The notes beneath the pieces are model-generated. The model did not search any database, was not told where the DNA came from, and saw nothing but the letters and a program-made list of their open reading frames with translations. A DNA stretch of 64,000 nucleotides from Myxococcales bacterium. Its GTDB lineage: Bacteria; Myxococcota_A; UBA9160; UBA4427. Numbering within the stretch: position 1 is the first letter of the stretch; every line of letters begins with the position of its first letter. Positions 18,003 to 26,044 of this stretch are shown here, in pieces. The DNA is taken from positions 1 to 64,000 of the forward strand of contig JAAZXM010000001.1 of assembly GCA_014240165.1 (NCBI GenBank), given 5' to 3'. A program made the translations under genes and the position numbers.

Positions 18003-19298
18003 GTGGGGGCGATCGTCCGCAAGCGCAAAACCGTCGAATCGCAGATCCGCTCTCTCAGCGGCGGCTTCGCCGCACTGCGAAAGCCCGGCGCTTGGCTCTA
18101 TCTCGTGGTCGCCGCGGGCGCCGGGATGCGAATTTTCCTGTTGCTGGCCAGCGAAGGCACCCTGGACGTCGAAATCTGGCAGGCCCACGCGAAGACCCTG
18201 ATGGAAGTCGGCGTGGTGGACTACTACCGCGGCGGGCGTTTCACCTTCAATCACCCGCCGCCCATGGGGCTGACCGCGAGCGCGCTGCTATCTCTTTCCG
18301 AGAGCAGCGGACTCGGTTTTCCTTTCCTGCTTCGCCTTCCCTTCGCCCTGCTCGACGCCGTCACCGCGCTGCTCCTTTTCCGTTGCCTGTCCCTGGCCAA
18401 GCATCGCGGGCTCCGGAATGCAAGGTATGCCCTGGCGAGCCTGTTCTGGCTCTCCCCCCTGGCCGCCATTTTTTCGGCCTACCACGGCAACAGCGACTCG
18501 GCCGTGGCCTTCTTTCTTGTCGCGGCCACCCTTTGCCTGGCCCGGGGCAATCCGGTTTGGGCGGGCGCAGTTCTTGGCCTGTCGCTCTGGGTCAAAATTC
18601 CCGGCCTGATCGCCTTGCCCGTCCTGCTCCTCTCGATTCCCGAATGGCGCGATCGTTTTCGCTTTTGCCTGGCCATGGGCGGCGTCGCCTTCTTGGGGTA
18701 TTTCCCGTGGCTGATCCAGGACGGCGCTGCGGTCATCCGCTCGGTCTTTCTCTACAAGGGCCTGGTGATCCAGACCACCGTGGGGACCCCCATTTGGGGG
18801 CTTCAGGTTTTCTACCCCGACCCGGCCGAGCTTTCCCCTTCCGCCTTCGACCTCTTTCGCCGCTTCAGGGCGGGCTATTACCAATGGAATTCAGTGATCG
18901 CTCTGGGGCCGGTGGTGGCCTATGCGCTGCTTCGCGATCGCTCCCGAAGCGTCGAGACGGTTCTCGCCGGGCTCGCCGGAAGCTATTTGATCCTCTACGG
19001 GCTCACCAATTTCTGGGCCTTCCAATACCTCGCCTGGTCGCTTCCGTTCTGGGCGATTCTCGGCTTCCGCATCGCCTCCTTCGCCCATATCTTGACCTTT
19101 CTGTACATCTACGGTCTCTACGCATGGCTTTGCGGAAGCCCTCTCCTGCTCGGTGAGTGGGATTTCATCGGCAAGAGCAACTGGCCCGCTACTCTCCTGA
19201 CCCTCCGCGATCTCAACGTCCTCTTCTTCTTCACGGCTGCGCTCTATCTCCTGGCCGGAGCGAGTTCCGAAGCCTGGAAACGCTGGCGGGGCAGGTAG
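18003..19298 (+). CDS. polytopic membrane glycosyltransferase (GT-C fold, GT87/DUF2029-like)
   Basis: Probable polyprenyl-phosphate-sugar-dependent transferase in the inner membrane. 431 residues with about ten hydrophobic segments. The first extracytoplasmic loop carries an acidic pair, 'EGTLDVEIWQAHAKTL', as in GT-C enzymes, and 'FTFNHPPPMGLTASALLSL' matches the 'YPPLF'-like second motif of that fold. Start is GTG 18003 with G-rich sequence immediately upstream; a later start is possible. It lies 62 bases downstream of the helicase gene on the same strand. Sugar and acceptor are unknown. Confidence 0.78.
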   Translation: MGAIVRKRKTVESQIRSLSGGFAALRKPGAWLYLVVAAGAGMRIFLLLASEGTLDVEIWQAHAKTLMEVGVVDYYRGGRFTFNHPPPMGLTASALLSLSESSGLGFPFLLRLPFALLDAVTALLLFRCLSLAKHRGLRNARYALASLFWLSPLAAIFSAYHGNSDSAVAFFLVAATLCLARGNPVWAGAVLGLSLWVKIPGLIALPVLLLSIPEWRDRFRFCLAMGGVAFLGYFPWLIQDGAAVIRSVFLYKGLVIQTTVGTPIWGLQVFYPDPAELSPSAFDLFRRFRAGYYQWNSVIALGPVVAYALLRDRSRSVETVLAGLAGSYLILYGLTNFWAFQYLAWSLPFWAILGFRIASFAHILTFLYIYGLYAWLCGSPLLLGEWDFIGKSNWPATLLTLRDLNVLFFFTAALYLLAGASSEAWKRWRGR

Positions 19299-19384
19299 GG
19301 CCGGTCAACCCCGCCGCGACGGGCCCGCTGAGGGGGGCCTTCACGCGCAATGCGATTCAGCTCGCCCATCTGGGGCGCGGGATT

Positions 19385-20359
19385 TCAGTCGCCGCGCTTC
19401 TCCACAATGCCGTCGGCGCGCAGGGCGAGCACGCGCTGGTCGGAAACGCCCTGGCGTATCTCGAATTGGCGTTGGCCGCATGCCAGGTGCAAGCTCGCGG
19501 GCGGGTGGGCATCCCCCAGCGAGGCGGATAGGGAAGCGGCCGGGGAGCCGTCTTCTTTACCGGCTTGGGCCAATGCCCAGCTTCGCAGGGCATCGAGAAT
19601 CGCTTCGGAGCTTCCCGCTACCAGGGGACCGCCCTGCCCTCCCTCGGTCGCGCGGCCGCCCCCAGTGAAGCGAATCGCCTCGCGGTGACCAGCGGCATCG
19701 CCCAATACGATGGTCCCCTCCCCCGACGCTGGACGATCCGTGCACCAGCCGATTCCAGCCTCGACATCCTCGAAGCGCTGGAGACATTCCTGCACAAAGA
19801 GTTGAATCGACGCGGCTGGGGGCCCGGCCGGGGTCGGCTCTTCGCGTGGCGGCGTGCCCTGGGGCGCGTCCGGCACGATACAGGCGGCGAGACCCGCCTC
19901 GTTGACCCCGCCCCATGCCGAAACCTGCCACGGTGAGGTGATTTCGAGGGATGCGAAACCTACCTCCGGGAGGCTCCGGCGCACGAGCCCCGAGGACTCG
20001 GCGAGGGAGAGGCTCAGTTCGGCGCCGCCCTCTTGACCGAGGGAGCACTGCGCCCATTGGTCGCTTTTACCCGGACGCGGAAGCGCCTGCAATCGCAGCA
20101 GTGAATCCAGGGGTATGTCCGCGCCCCGGGCCAGGCCATCCGCGCGTTCGGCGAGATGGGTGAAATGGCGAATCATCTCCCGGGCGCTCCCCGAGCCGCG
20201 AGTCGCACCGCTGGTGAAGGCTGCCAGGCTCGGCCAACGGCTGCGTCGGGTGCTCAGCCCTGCCTGCTCCGCGCATTGGCGAATCGGTCCCCGGAGCGCG
20301 AGCCCCTGCTGGTAGCCCAGGTCGCGGGGGTGCCCCGAACACTCGATGACTTGCCACAT
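19385..20359 (-). CDS. C45-family (acyl-CoA:6-APA acyltransferase-like) Ntn hydrolase
   Basis: The N-terminus 'VIECSGHPRDLGYQQGLALR' matches the 'G.P.e.G...G..l' motif that opens peptidase family C45. The likely autoproteolytic nucleophile is Cys in 'WAQCSLGQ', where many relatives have CTS. 'SWAWGVNEAGL'-type sequence appears as 'VSAWGGVNEAGLAACIVPDA'. If functional it would self-cleave before that Cys and hydrolyse or transfer an acyl amide. 324 residues, near family length. It follows larE by 27 bases and is likely in the same operon, though no functional link is obvious. The Cys assignment is inference. Confidence 0.68.
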   Translation of the reverse strand: MWQVIECSGHPRDLGYQQGLALRGPIRQCAEQAGLSTRRSRWPSLAAFTSGATRGSGSAREMIRHFTHLAERADGLARGADIPLDSLLRLQALPRPGKSDQWAQCSLGQEGGAELSLSLAESSGLVRRSLPEVGFASLEITSPWQVSAWGGVNEAGLAACIVPDAPQGTPPREEPTPAGPPAASIQLFVQECLQRFEDVEAGIGWCTDRPASGEGTIVLGDAAGHREAIRFTGGGRATEGGQGGPLVAGSSEAILDALRSWALAQAGKEDGSPAASLSASLGDAHPPASLHLACGQRQFEIRQGVSDQRVLALRADGIVEKRGD

Positions 20360-20386
20360 CTTCCTGTCCTCGAGTCAGCCCGCGCT

Positions 20387-21286
20387 TCAATCGCCCGCAG
20401 TGGGTTCGGGAGCGGCAGCCGTCTGTGCGCCCCCAGGCAACGCCGGTGACGCTGACGGGCCCAGGTCCGTCAACACTTCGTTGAGCGACCCCAGGCGATA
20501 GCCCTCGAGATCGAGACTGACCCACTTGAAACCCAGGGGCTTGATGGCAGCGGCCATCCGCCGCATCAGGTCCGGGGAAATTCCGCCCTCGAATTCCGCG
20601 GGGTCCACCTCGATTCGGGCGATCTCGCCGTGGTGCCGCAATCTGACCTGGCGCAGACCCAATGCCCTGAGCAGGGTTTCTCCCCGGTCCACCTGATCCA
20701 GACGCTCCGCCGTGACCTCGGTCCCGTAGGGAAGCCTCGAAGCCAGACAAGCAGACGCCGGGAGATCCCAGCAGGGCAAGCCCGCTTGCTTCGAGAGCGA
20801 ACGGATCTCCTGTTTGGACAATCCCGCTTCCAGCAGAGGGGAGCGAACCCGGTGCTCCTCCGCCGCCCGATGACCCGGCCGAAAATCACCCTGGTCATCC
20901 GTGTTGACTCCATAGGCCAGCGCGTCGTAATCGAGTTCCTCGAGCAATGCGTCCATCCGCGAGAAAAGTTCACTCTTACAGTGATAACAGCGATCGGGCG
21001 CGTTTCGTCGGTACTCGATGCTCTCCATCTCGTGGGTGGACACGAACCGATGCGGGATATCGAAATCTCGCACGATCTGCTCCGCCATCGCGCGATGGCT
21101 CGCGGGGTACGAGGGCGAAACCGCCGTGACCGCCAGGCATCGATCCCCCAGCGCCTGCCGGGCCGCCCAGGCGAGATAGCTGGAATCCACGCCGCCTGAA
21201 AAAGCCACCAGGAGACGGCCGCCCTCGGCCAGGCCCTCCATGAGGGCCTGCTCTTTTCGTTGGGCCGGATCAGTGAGCGGGGTCAT
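20387..21286 (-). CDS. larE: LarE-type ATP-dependent sacrificial sulfur transferase
   Basis: In the lactate-racemase cofactor pathway LarE adenylates the pyridinium carboxylate precursor and donates sulfur, ending as a dehydroalanine protein. 299 residues. PP-loop 'LLVAFSGGVDSSYLAWAA', 'VTAVSPSYP', 'NAPDRCYHCKSELFSRM', 'AYGVNTDDQGDFRPG', and the candidate sacrificial Cys in 'LPASACLASRLPYG' are all typical. Start taken as ATG 21286; an in-frame GTG at 21331 is the alternative and neither has a strong ribosome site. larA, larB and larC are absent from the window, so the cofactor may serve another LarA-like enzyme elsewhere. Confidence 0.88.
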   Translation of the reverse strand: MTPLTDPAQRKEQALMEGLAEGGRLLVAFSGGVDSSYLAWAARQALGDRCLAVTAVSPSYPASHRAMAEQIVRDFDIPHRFVSTHEMESIEYRRNAPDRCYHCKSELFSRMDALLEELDYDALAYGVNTDDQGDFRPGHRAAEEHRVRSPLLEAGLSKQEIRSLSKQAGLPCWDLPASACLASRLPYGTEVTAERLDQVDRGETLLRALGLRQVRLRHHGEIARIEVDPAEFEGGISPDLMRRMAAAIKPLGFKWVSLDLEGYRLGSLNEVLTDLGPSASPALPGGAQTAAAPEPTAGD

Positions 21287-21407
21287 CGCGGCAAGGTAAG
21301 AGCCCTCCGAGACGCGGTCAAGCAGGCTCACGGCCCACCACGAGAGGGTCCCGGGGACCCTTTCCCAGGGGAGAGTCGGCTATGCTGCTCGCGATGGGGA
21401 AACCACG

Positions 21408-22502
21408 ATGAAGCTGCGCGTGGGTCTGCTCTTTGGCGGCCGCTCGGTGGAGCACGAAGTCTCGGTGGTGTCAGCGACCTCGATTCTTCGAGCCCTGGAT
21501 CGAGATCGCTACGACGTCTCGATCATCGAGGTCGATCACTCCGGGCATTGGCATCTACGCGATGACCTGGGAACCGACGCGGATGAATCCGGCAAGGGAG
21601 CCGAGATCAGCCTGCCCCCAATTCCTGGGGCAGCGACACTCTTTCCCCTGGCCAATCCCGAAGGTCCTGCCGTCGCCCTCGATGTCATCTTTCCCATCAT
21701 CCACGGCCGGGGGGGTGAGGACGGCGCACTCCAAGGTTTGCTGGAACTCAAGGAAATCGCCTACGTGGGGTCGGGGGTGTTGGGCTCGGCGATCCAGATG
21801 GACAAGGACATAACCAAGAAGCTGCTCGCCCACGCGGGCCTGCCCGTTCTCCCCTGGGTTCCCTTCCCGAGCCATGCCGTGGAGGGCGACGGGATCGACC
21901 GCGCCATCGCGGCGGCAGAAGAGGAACTCACCTACCCCCTCTTCGTCAAACCAGCGAACTCGGGCTCTTCGGTGGGCATCAGCAAGGCGCGAACAGCCGA
22001 CGAATTGGTCGCCGGAATCCGCGAAGCCGCTCTTCACGACGACAAGCTGATCATCGAACAAGGGCTGGACGCCCGTGAAATCGAAGTGGCCGTTCTTGGT
22101 CACCATTCGCCTGAGGCCTCGATTCCGGGGGAGATCCTTCCCCACCACGAATTCTACGACTACGAGGCGAAATATCTCGACGGAGCGACTGAACTCCTGA
22201 TTCCCGCACCGCTTGGCGAGGACGAGAGTCGCGACCTGCGCGCGATGGCGCTCGAGGCCTTTTGCGTGGTGGAAGCTTCGGGCATGGCCCGGGTCGATTT
22301 CCTGATCGACCGCGCAACGGGCAAGCCCTACCTGAACGAGCTGAACAGCTTGCCCGGCTTCACCGATGGGTCAATGTACGCGAGGCTTTGGGAAGCGAGC
22401 GGGCTCCCCTATGCCGAACTCCTATCCCGGCTCATTGAGCTTGCACTCGAACGACGAGAAAGCCGAAGCCGGTTTCCTCGCGCCCTGCGCTCAATGAGCT
22501 AG
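21408..22502 (+). CDS. ddl: D-alanine--D-alanine ligase
   Basis: ATP-grasp enzyme joining two D-alanines for peptidoglycan. 364 residues, the longer (Ddl type A/Van-like) length. Visible: 'VGLLFGGRSVEHEVSVVSA', 'FPIIHGRGGEDGALQGLLEL', 'VKPANSGSSVGISKA', the omega-loop region 'EFYDYEAKYLDG' whose Tyr and Lys fit D-Ala rather than D-Lac specificity, and 'MARVDFLIDRATGKPYLNEL' with 'NSLPGFT'. ATG 21408; a TATGCT at 21381-21386 would be a -10 giving a very short leader. It stands alone, not in a mur cluster. Confidence 0.95.
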   Translation: MKLRVGLLFGGRSVEHEVSVVSATSILRALDRDRYDVSIIEVDHSGHWHLRDDLGTDADESGKGAEISLPPIPGAATLFPLANPEGPAVALDVIFPIIHGRGGEDGALQGLLELKEIAYVGSGVLGSAIQMDKDITKKLLAHAGLPVLPWVPFPSHAVEGDGIDRAIAAAEEELTYPLFVKPANSGSSVGISKARTADELVAGIREAALHDDKLIIEQGLDAREIEVAVLGHHSPEASIPGEILPHHEFYDYEAKYLDGATELLIPAPLGEDESRDLRAMALEAFCVVEASGMARVDFLIDRATGKPYLNELNSLPGFTDGSMYARLWEASGLPYAELLSRLIELALERRESRSRFPRALRSMS

Positions 22503-22531
22503 GCCAGAGCGCGCGGCCACCGCGCACCCGC

Positions 22532-24013
22532 CTATTTGTCCCACCGGCCGCCCGGGCGCACGCGCTCGGCTTCGGCTTTTCGCCGAGCCGCTTCCATTGG
22601 GTCACTGGGCGGCAGGGCGTAACCCAGCGCTCGCAGTTGCGCCCGCATCATTTCATCGATTTCGACCTCGGGGTTCTCCCAGTCCTGGCTCGGCTCCGCC
22701 AGGAAATTCGCCACATCTTCAGCGAACCCCGCCGCCACCTCCGAATCGACTTGACTCAGATCGGACTGCTCCCCGGGATCCGCTCCATGGTCGAAGAGTT
22801 CCGTTTCCTCCGGTCGCTCCCGGGACATGATGAAGCGATAGGGCTCCTGCCTGAGCGAGATGATCTCATCCGATGAACCTGCGGTCTGCCCCCAAGACCG
22901 GTCGAGTTGCGCGATGAGCGCCCGCCCCTTGAGTTCCGGCGGCACTTCGCCGAGTCCGGCGGCGGCCAGGATTAGCGGCATCAGCGACTGGCCCTCCGCA
23001 TCAGGCAGCGGGGGCAGTCCAACCAAATCGAGGACTGTGGGCCAGATATCGATATTGGCCACCGGCTCGCTGACTACGATACCCCCCTGGATCGCGACAG
23101 GAGGCGCGATGATCAGCGGAACGTCCTGCACTTCCCAGTAGAGATTGCGCGCGTGCCCCTCGCCCTCGTGCTCGAAGAAGGCCTCACCATGATCCGAAGC
23201 AATTACGATCACTGTATTATCGAGAAGACCATCGGCCCGAAGTTGATCGACAACCACGCCAACATTCTGATCCACCCAGTGGAGCGAACTGTCATAAATA
23301 TCCGAGAACAAGCTTCCGTAGACCGGGGCCGTGTCGCTGTATGTGTATTGGTGGACATCCATGTAGTGGAGATAGAGAAAGAACCGATCGTCATGAACTC
23401 CGCTCAGAAATTCCGCGCCAGCCTGGGTCGCGTCCAGATCGGTGCCCTGGATCCTTTGGCTGGAGGGGTTATGACGCTGAACTGGCGAGGCTTGCCGATT
23501 GGGCGTGGGCCTGTAGTAGAGATCGAAGCCCCGATCAAAACCAAAATTGTTGGCCACCCATCCGTTTCGCCAAACCCCGGCCGTACGAAATCCCGCGCGC
23601 TGAAAAACCTCCGCGGGAAGAGTGCCCTCCTTTGGCAGCCCATGGAAGAAGCGCGTCACCCCAGTGTGCTCTGGTAGAAGCCCCAGCCAGAGTGAGGCCA
23701 TGGATGCCTTTGTCCAACTCGATTGCGACTCCACCTGTTCGAAGCGAATGCCGCGGGCCGCCAGGGCATCCATATTGGGCGTCGTTTCCCGTTCGTACCC
23801 GTAAGCACTCAAACGATCGGCTCGGAGCGTGTCGATCAATATAAAGACGACGTTCAGGTCCTGGCGCTCTCCGAGACTCGCCAAGTCCTCGGCCGTGGCG
23901 GCGGGCAGGTCCACAGCAACACGTTCGAACTGGGAAAGCACGGCTGCAATAAGCACGATTCCCGCAAGCGAGAAGTAGAACCACGGGGAGTCGATCAACT
24001 TACGCAGGAACAC
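22532..24013 (-). CDS. membrane-anchored sulfatase-fold protein with Thr at the nucleophile site
   Basis: Alkaline-phosphatase-superfamily enzyme held by an N-terminal membrane helix ('FYFSLAGIVLIAAVLSQF') with its catalytic domain outside. Metal-site motifs: 'VVFILIDTLRADRLSAYGY' and 'VIVIASDHGEAFFEHEGEGH'. At the formylglycine position the motif is 'SQSSWTKASMASLWLGL', i.e. Thr-Lys-Ala-Ser in place of Cys/Ser-x-Pro-Ser-Arg, so it cannot be matured as a normal sulfatase. Thr nucleophiles occur in LtaS and EptA phospho-transferases. 493 residues. GTG 24013 has GGGAGG upstream. Two relatives are encoded at 39.7-42.7 kb. Substrate unknown. Confidence 0.85.
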   Translation of the reverse strand: MFLRKLIDSPWFYFSLAGIVLIAAVLSQFERVAVDLPAATAEDLASLGERQDLNVVFILIDTLRADRLSAYGYERETTPNMDALAARGIRFEQVESQSSWTKASMASLWLGLLPEHTGVTRFFHGLPKEGTLPAEVFQRAGFRTAGVWRNGWVANNFGFDRGFDLYYRPTPNRQASPVQRHNPSSQRIQGTDLDATQAGAEFLSGVHDDRFFLYLHYMDVHQYTYSDTAPVYGSLFSDIYDSSLHWVDQNVGVVVDQLRADGLLDNTVIVIASDHGEAFFEHEGEGHARNLYWEVQDVPLIIAPPVAIQGGIVVSEPVANIDIWPTVLDLVGLPPLPDAEGQSLMPLILAAAGLGEVPPELKGRALIAQLDRSWGQTAGSSDEIISLRQEPYRFIMSRERPEETELFDHGADPGEQSDLSQVDSEVAAGFAEDVANFLAEPSQDWENPEVEIDEMMRAQLRALGYALPPSDPMEAARRKAEAERVRPGGRWDK

Positions 24014-24362
24014 GCCTCAGACCTCCCTGATCGCGGACCCCCGCGATGTCCTTCCGGTCAACACAACCGAACTGAAGACAGTCGATTACCAGAACCGGCG
24101 GACCGGGGCAACGCCATGGGGCGACCAGTGACCGGGTGGGGGTCTTTCCCGCACACGGCCCAGCCCCCCCGGCGCAGCACGCCCCCAGTCAATCTGCCCT
24201 GCCCCGGGGCGAGTTCACGCGATCAGTTCCAGTCAATGCCGGCGCGTCTGCCGGTGAAAAAACCCGGCTGAAAACCAGGCTTCCGGAGGGCAAAAGAAAA
24301 GGGCGACCACCCGGATCCCGAGTGGTCGCCCCAAACTTAAGCCGTGGCTCCTGATCCGAAGA
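24014..24362. other. intergenic region between the sulfatase-fold and PEP-CTERM genes
   Basis: 349 bases with no coding frame I can support. It holds the terminator of the PEP-CTERM gene (see 24292-24331) and must also contain the promoter of the minus-strand gene starting at 24013, though no convincing -35/-10 pair stands out. Confidence 0.6.
24292..24331 (-). terminator. rho-independent terminator of the PEP-CTERM gene
   Basis: A perfect 10-bp stem GGGCGACCAC (24301-24310) pairs with GTGGTCGCCC (24322-24331) around an 11-base loop. Read on the minus strand it is followed at once by a CTTTTCTTTTG tract, and it lies about 30 bases past the PEP-CTERM stop. This is the clearest intrinsic terminator in the window. 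Confidence 0.88.
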
Positions 24363-25400
24363 TCAGTTCTTCATGCGCCTGCGTCCGAGAGCCACCAAGC
24401 CTGCAGCACCCGAAACCAGCAGCAACACTGTGCCGGGCTCGGGGACGAACTTGAAGTTCTGGCGGAAGACGCCAGGAAGGATCGGCTGGCCGAGCGCCGA
24501 TGCATCCACGCGAACCGGCGAAATCAGCGTCACCACACCACCCGCAGCCGAAGAGGCCAGGTTCTGGGTGCCGCCCAAATTCACCGTATTCCGCTCCGAG
24601 ATAACGGCCATCGTCGAAGCCGTCGATGCGTAGGCGCCCATTGTGGTCAGCGCCATGGCAGTCTGACCTTCCATCGTGGTCAAGTTCAGTGTCACGCCGA
24701 CACCCGTCGCGCCACCTGCCGGACCCGGGCCACCCGGTCCGCGACCAGGCACGGAGATCACGTTGGTCGTAATGCCCGTGATCTGAACCTTACCCGTAAT
24801 CCAGGGGCCGCCCGTAGCCTTGAGGGTAACCCCAGGCCCAAGCACGACATTCTCCACACCGCCCAGACCGAGGGTCGTCAGCGGGAAGGGAATTCCGAAG
24901 CCTGCGATCTGCAGAACGATCGCGCCGGAGAAATTACCCGCGGAGGCCGTGCCACCCGCTCCGAGACAGCCCGTAGCACAGAGCGTATCTGAGCCTGCGG
25001 AGAAGTTAGGAGCGGCTGCCGTCAGTCCGCCGCCCCACGGATTGTTGCTCGCAACACCGGAGGCGAAGTTGGACGTATAGGACGCGGCCTGGTTCGTGGC
25101 GGTCAGCGTCAGGTTGTCGATCAACGCTACGCCGGTGAGGAGCGTAGTACCCGCAGTGATGCCGGAACCCTGAAAGAGGCTGGCTGTCGTCGAAATGTCA
25201 TGACCGCCACCAACGCCATTCGTCAGTGTCGCGTTCCCAGCGTAGCTCCCGGGAATAGTGATCGTCGGAAGACCGGCGACATTGACCTTGAAGCTACTGG
25301 CTCCAGGAATCAGTACGGCAGCTGAGCTTGCGGTGGCAACGACCGCGCCGATCGCCGTTATCGCGATCAGACCAACTAACTTGTTTAACATCAACTTCAT
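24363..25400 (-). CDS. PEP-CTERM sorting-domain surface protein
   Basis: Exported protein of 345 residues whose C-terminus is a textbook PEP-CTERM signal: 'FVPEPGTVLLLVSGAAGLVA' followed by basic 'LGRRRMKN'. An exosortase would cut near Pro-Glu-Pro and process the protein for the cell surface. A signal peptide lies at the N-terminus ('LVGLIAITAIGAVVATASSA'). The mature part is rich in Gly, Ala, Ser, Thr and Asn, like many PEP-CTERM adhesin or matrix proteins, and has only two cysteines ('LCATGCLG'). ATG 25400 has AAGGGG 8 bases upstream. No exosortase gene lies in the window. A candidate sigma-54 promoter is at 25555-25569. Confidence 0.92.
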   Translation of the reverse strand: MKLMLNKLVGLIAITAIGAVVATASSAAVLIPGASSFKVNVAGLPTITIPGSYAGNATLTNGVGGGHDISTTASLFQGSGITAGTTLLTGVALIDNLTLTATNQAASYTSNFASGVASNNPWGGGLTAAAPNFSAGSDTLCATGCLGAGGTASAGNFSGAIVLQIAGFGIPFPLTTLGLGGVENVVLGPGVTLKATGGPWITGKVQITGITTNVISVPGRGPGGPGPAGGATGVGVTLNLTTMEGQTAMALTTMGAYASTASTMAVISERNTVNLGGTQNLASSAAGGVVTLISPVRVDASALGQPILPGVFRQNFKFVPEPGTVLLLVSGAAGLVALGRRRMKN

Positions 25401-26044
25401 GGTTGATACCCCTTGTTCACGAATCACGTGGATTTTAGGACGTGCTTTGATTGTCTTCGCTCAATCTGGCTCTACGAGGTCTTTCTCTATCTTCTCTTCA
25501 TGGCTTCTTTATGGGTTCTCAATCGGGTTTTCTGAATCTACTCAGAAGCGACGAGCGAAACCAGTACCACCCTGACCACCCATGTCGAAATACCTCACGA
25601 TTATGATGGCAAAGCGTCCAACTTGTCCAGAAGTTTCCGGACCCCAAAGAGCTAAAATCGGTTTTAGTACGCATGTTTAGTGGCCTTGAAAACGAAAAAG
25701 TGACGCCATTCTGAGATAATTCGAAGACTCGGGAAGCGGAGTACAACTGAGACAATCCCGCGATATCGCCCTGGGAGGCGAGGGTCGGGCATCCCTGCGG
25801 GGCCCTGCATTCATCTTGCGCTTAATCGGTCCGGGATTCGGAGTTCAGGTCCCCCGCCCGCGCAAAAAACCGGTCTTCCACCGGCATCGGGGCCCGATCG
25901 ATATTAGAAAGCGATCGACCGCGCCGCTGGAAGCCCAGCTCTTGGAAGTGCGCGTGACTCACCCTAAGCTGCGACGTCCCCACGAGGGATCCCCACCCGA
26001 GAGGGGACCTCAGCGGACCCCTTCGTCGCGGAGGCATTTTGACC
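25401..26044. other. divergent intergenic region, AT-richer than its surroundings
   Basis: 644 bases between the PEP-CTERM gene (-) and the TPR lipoprotein gene (+). No supported gene. The part from about 25430 to 25720 is visibly richer in A and T than the rest of the window, as expected for a regulatory region, and contains the sigma-54-like element. The right part (25740-26030) is GC-rich and includes the GGAGG ribosome site of the TPR gene at about 26030. Confidence 0.6.
25555..25569 (-). promoter_or_regulatory. candidate sigma-54 promoter for the PEP-CTERM gene
   Basis: On the minus strand the sequence TGGTACTGGTTTCGC matches the -24/-12 consensus TGGCACG-N4-TTGC with invariant GG and GC correctly spaced and three mismatches elsewhere. 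It would leave a leader of roughly 140 bases before ATG 25400. PEP-CTERM genes in PrsK/PrsR-type systems are known to use sigma-54. The match was found by eye and could be chance. Confidence 0.35.

Noticed and set aside
25600-25620. A second sigma-54 site (TTGGACGCTTTGCC, minus strand)
   Set aside because: Its GG and GC are three bases too close.
25825-25865. tRNA 3' half (GGAGTTCAGGTCCCCCGC)
   Set aside because: It resembles a T-arm, but the stem does not pair and no acceptor, D-arm or anticodon partner is found upstream.
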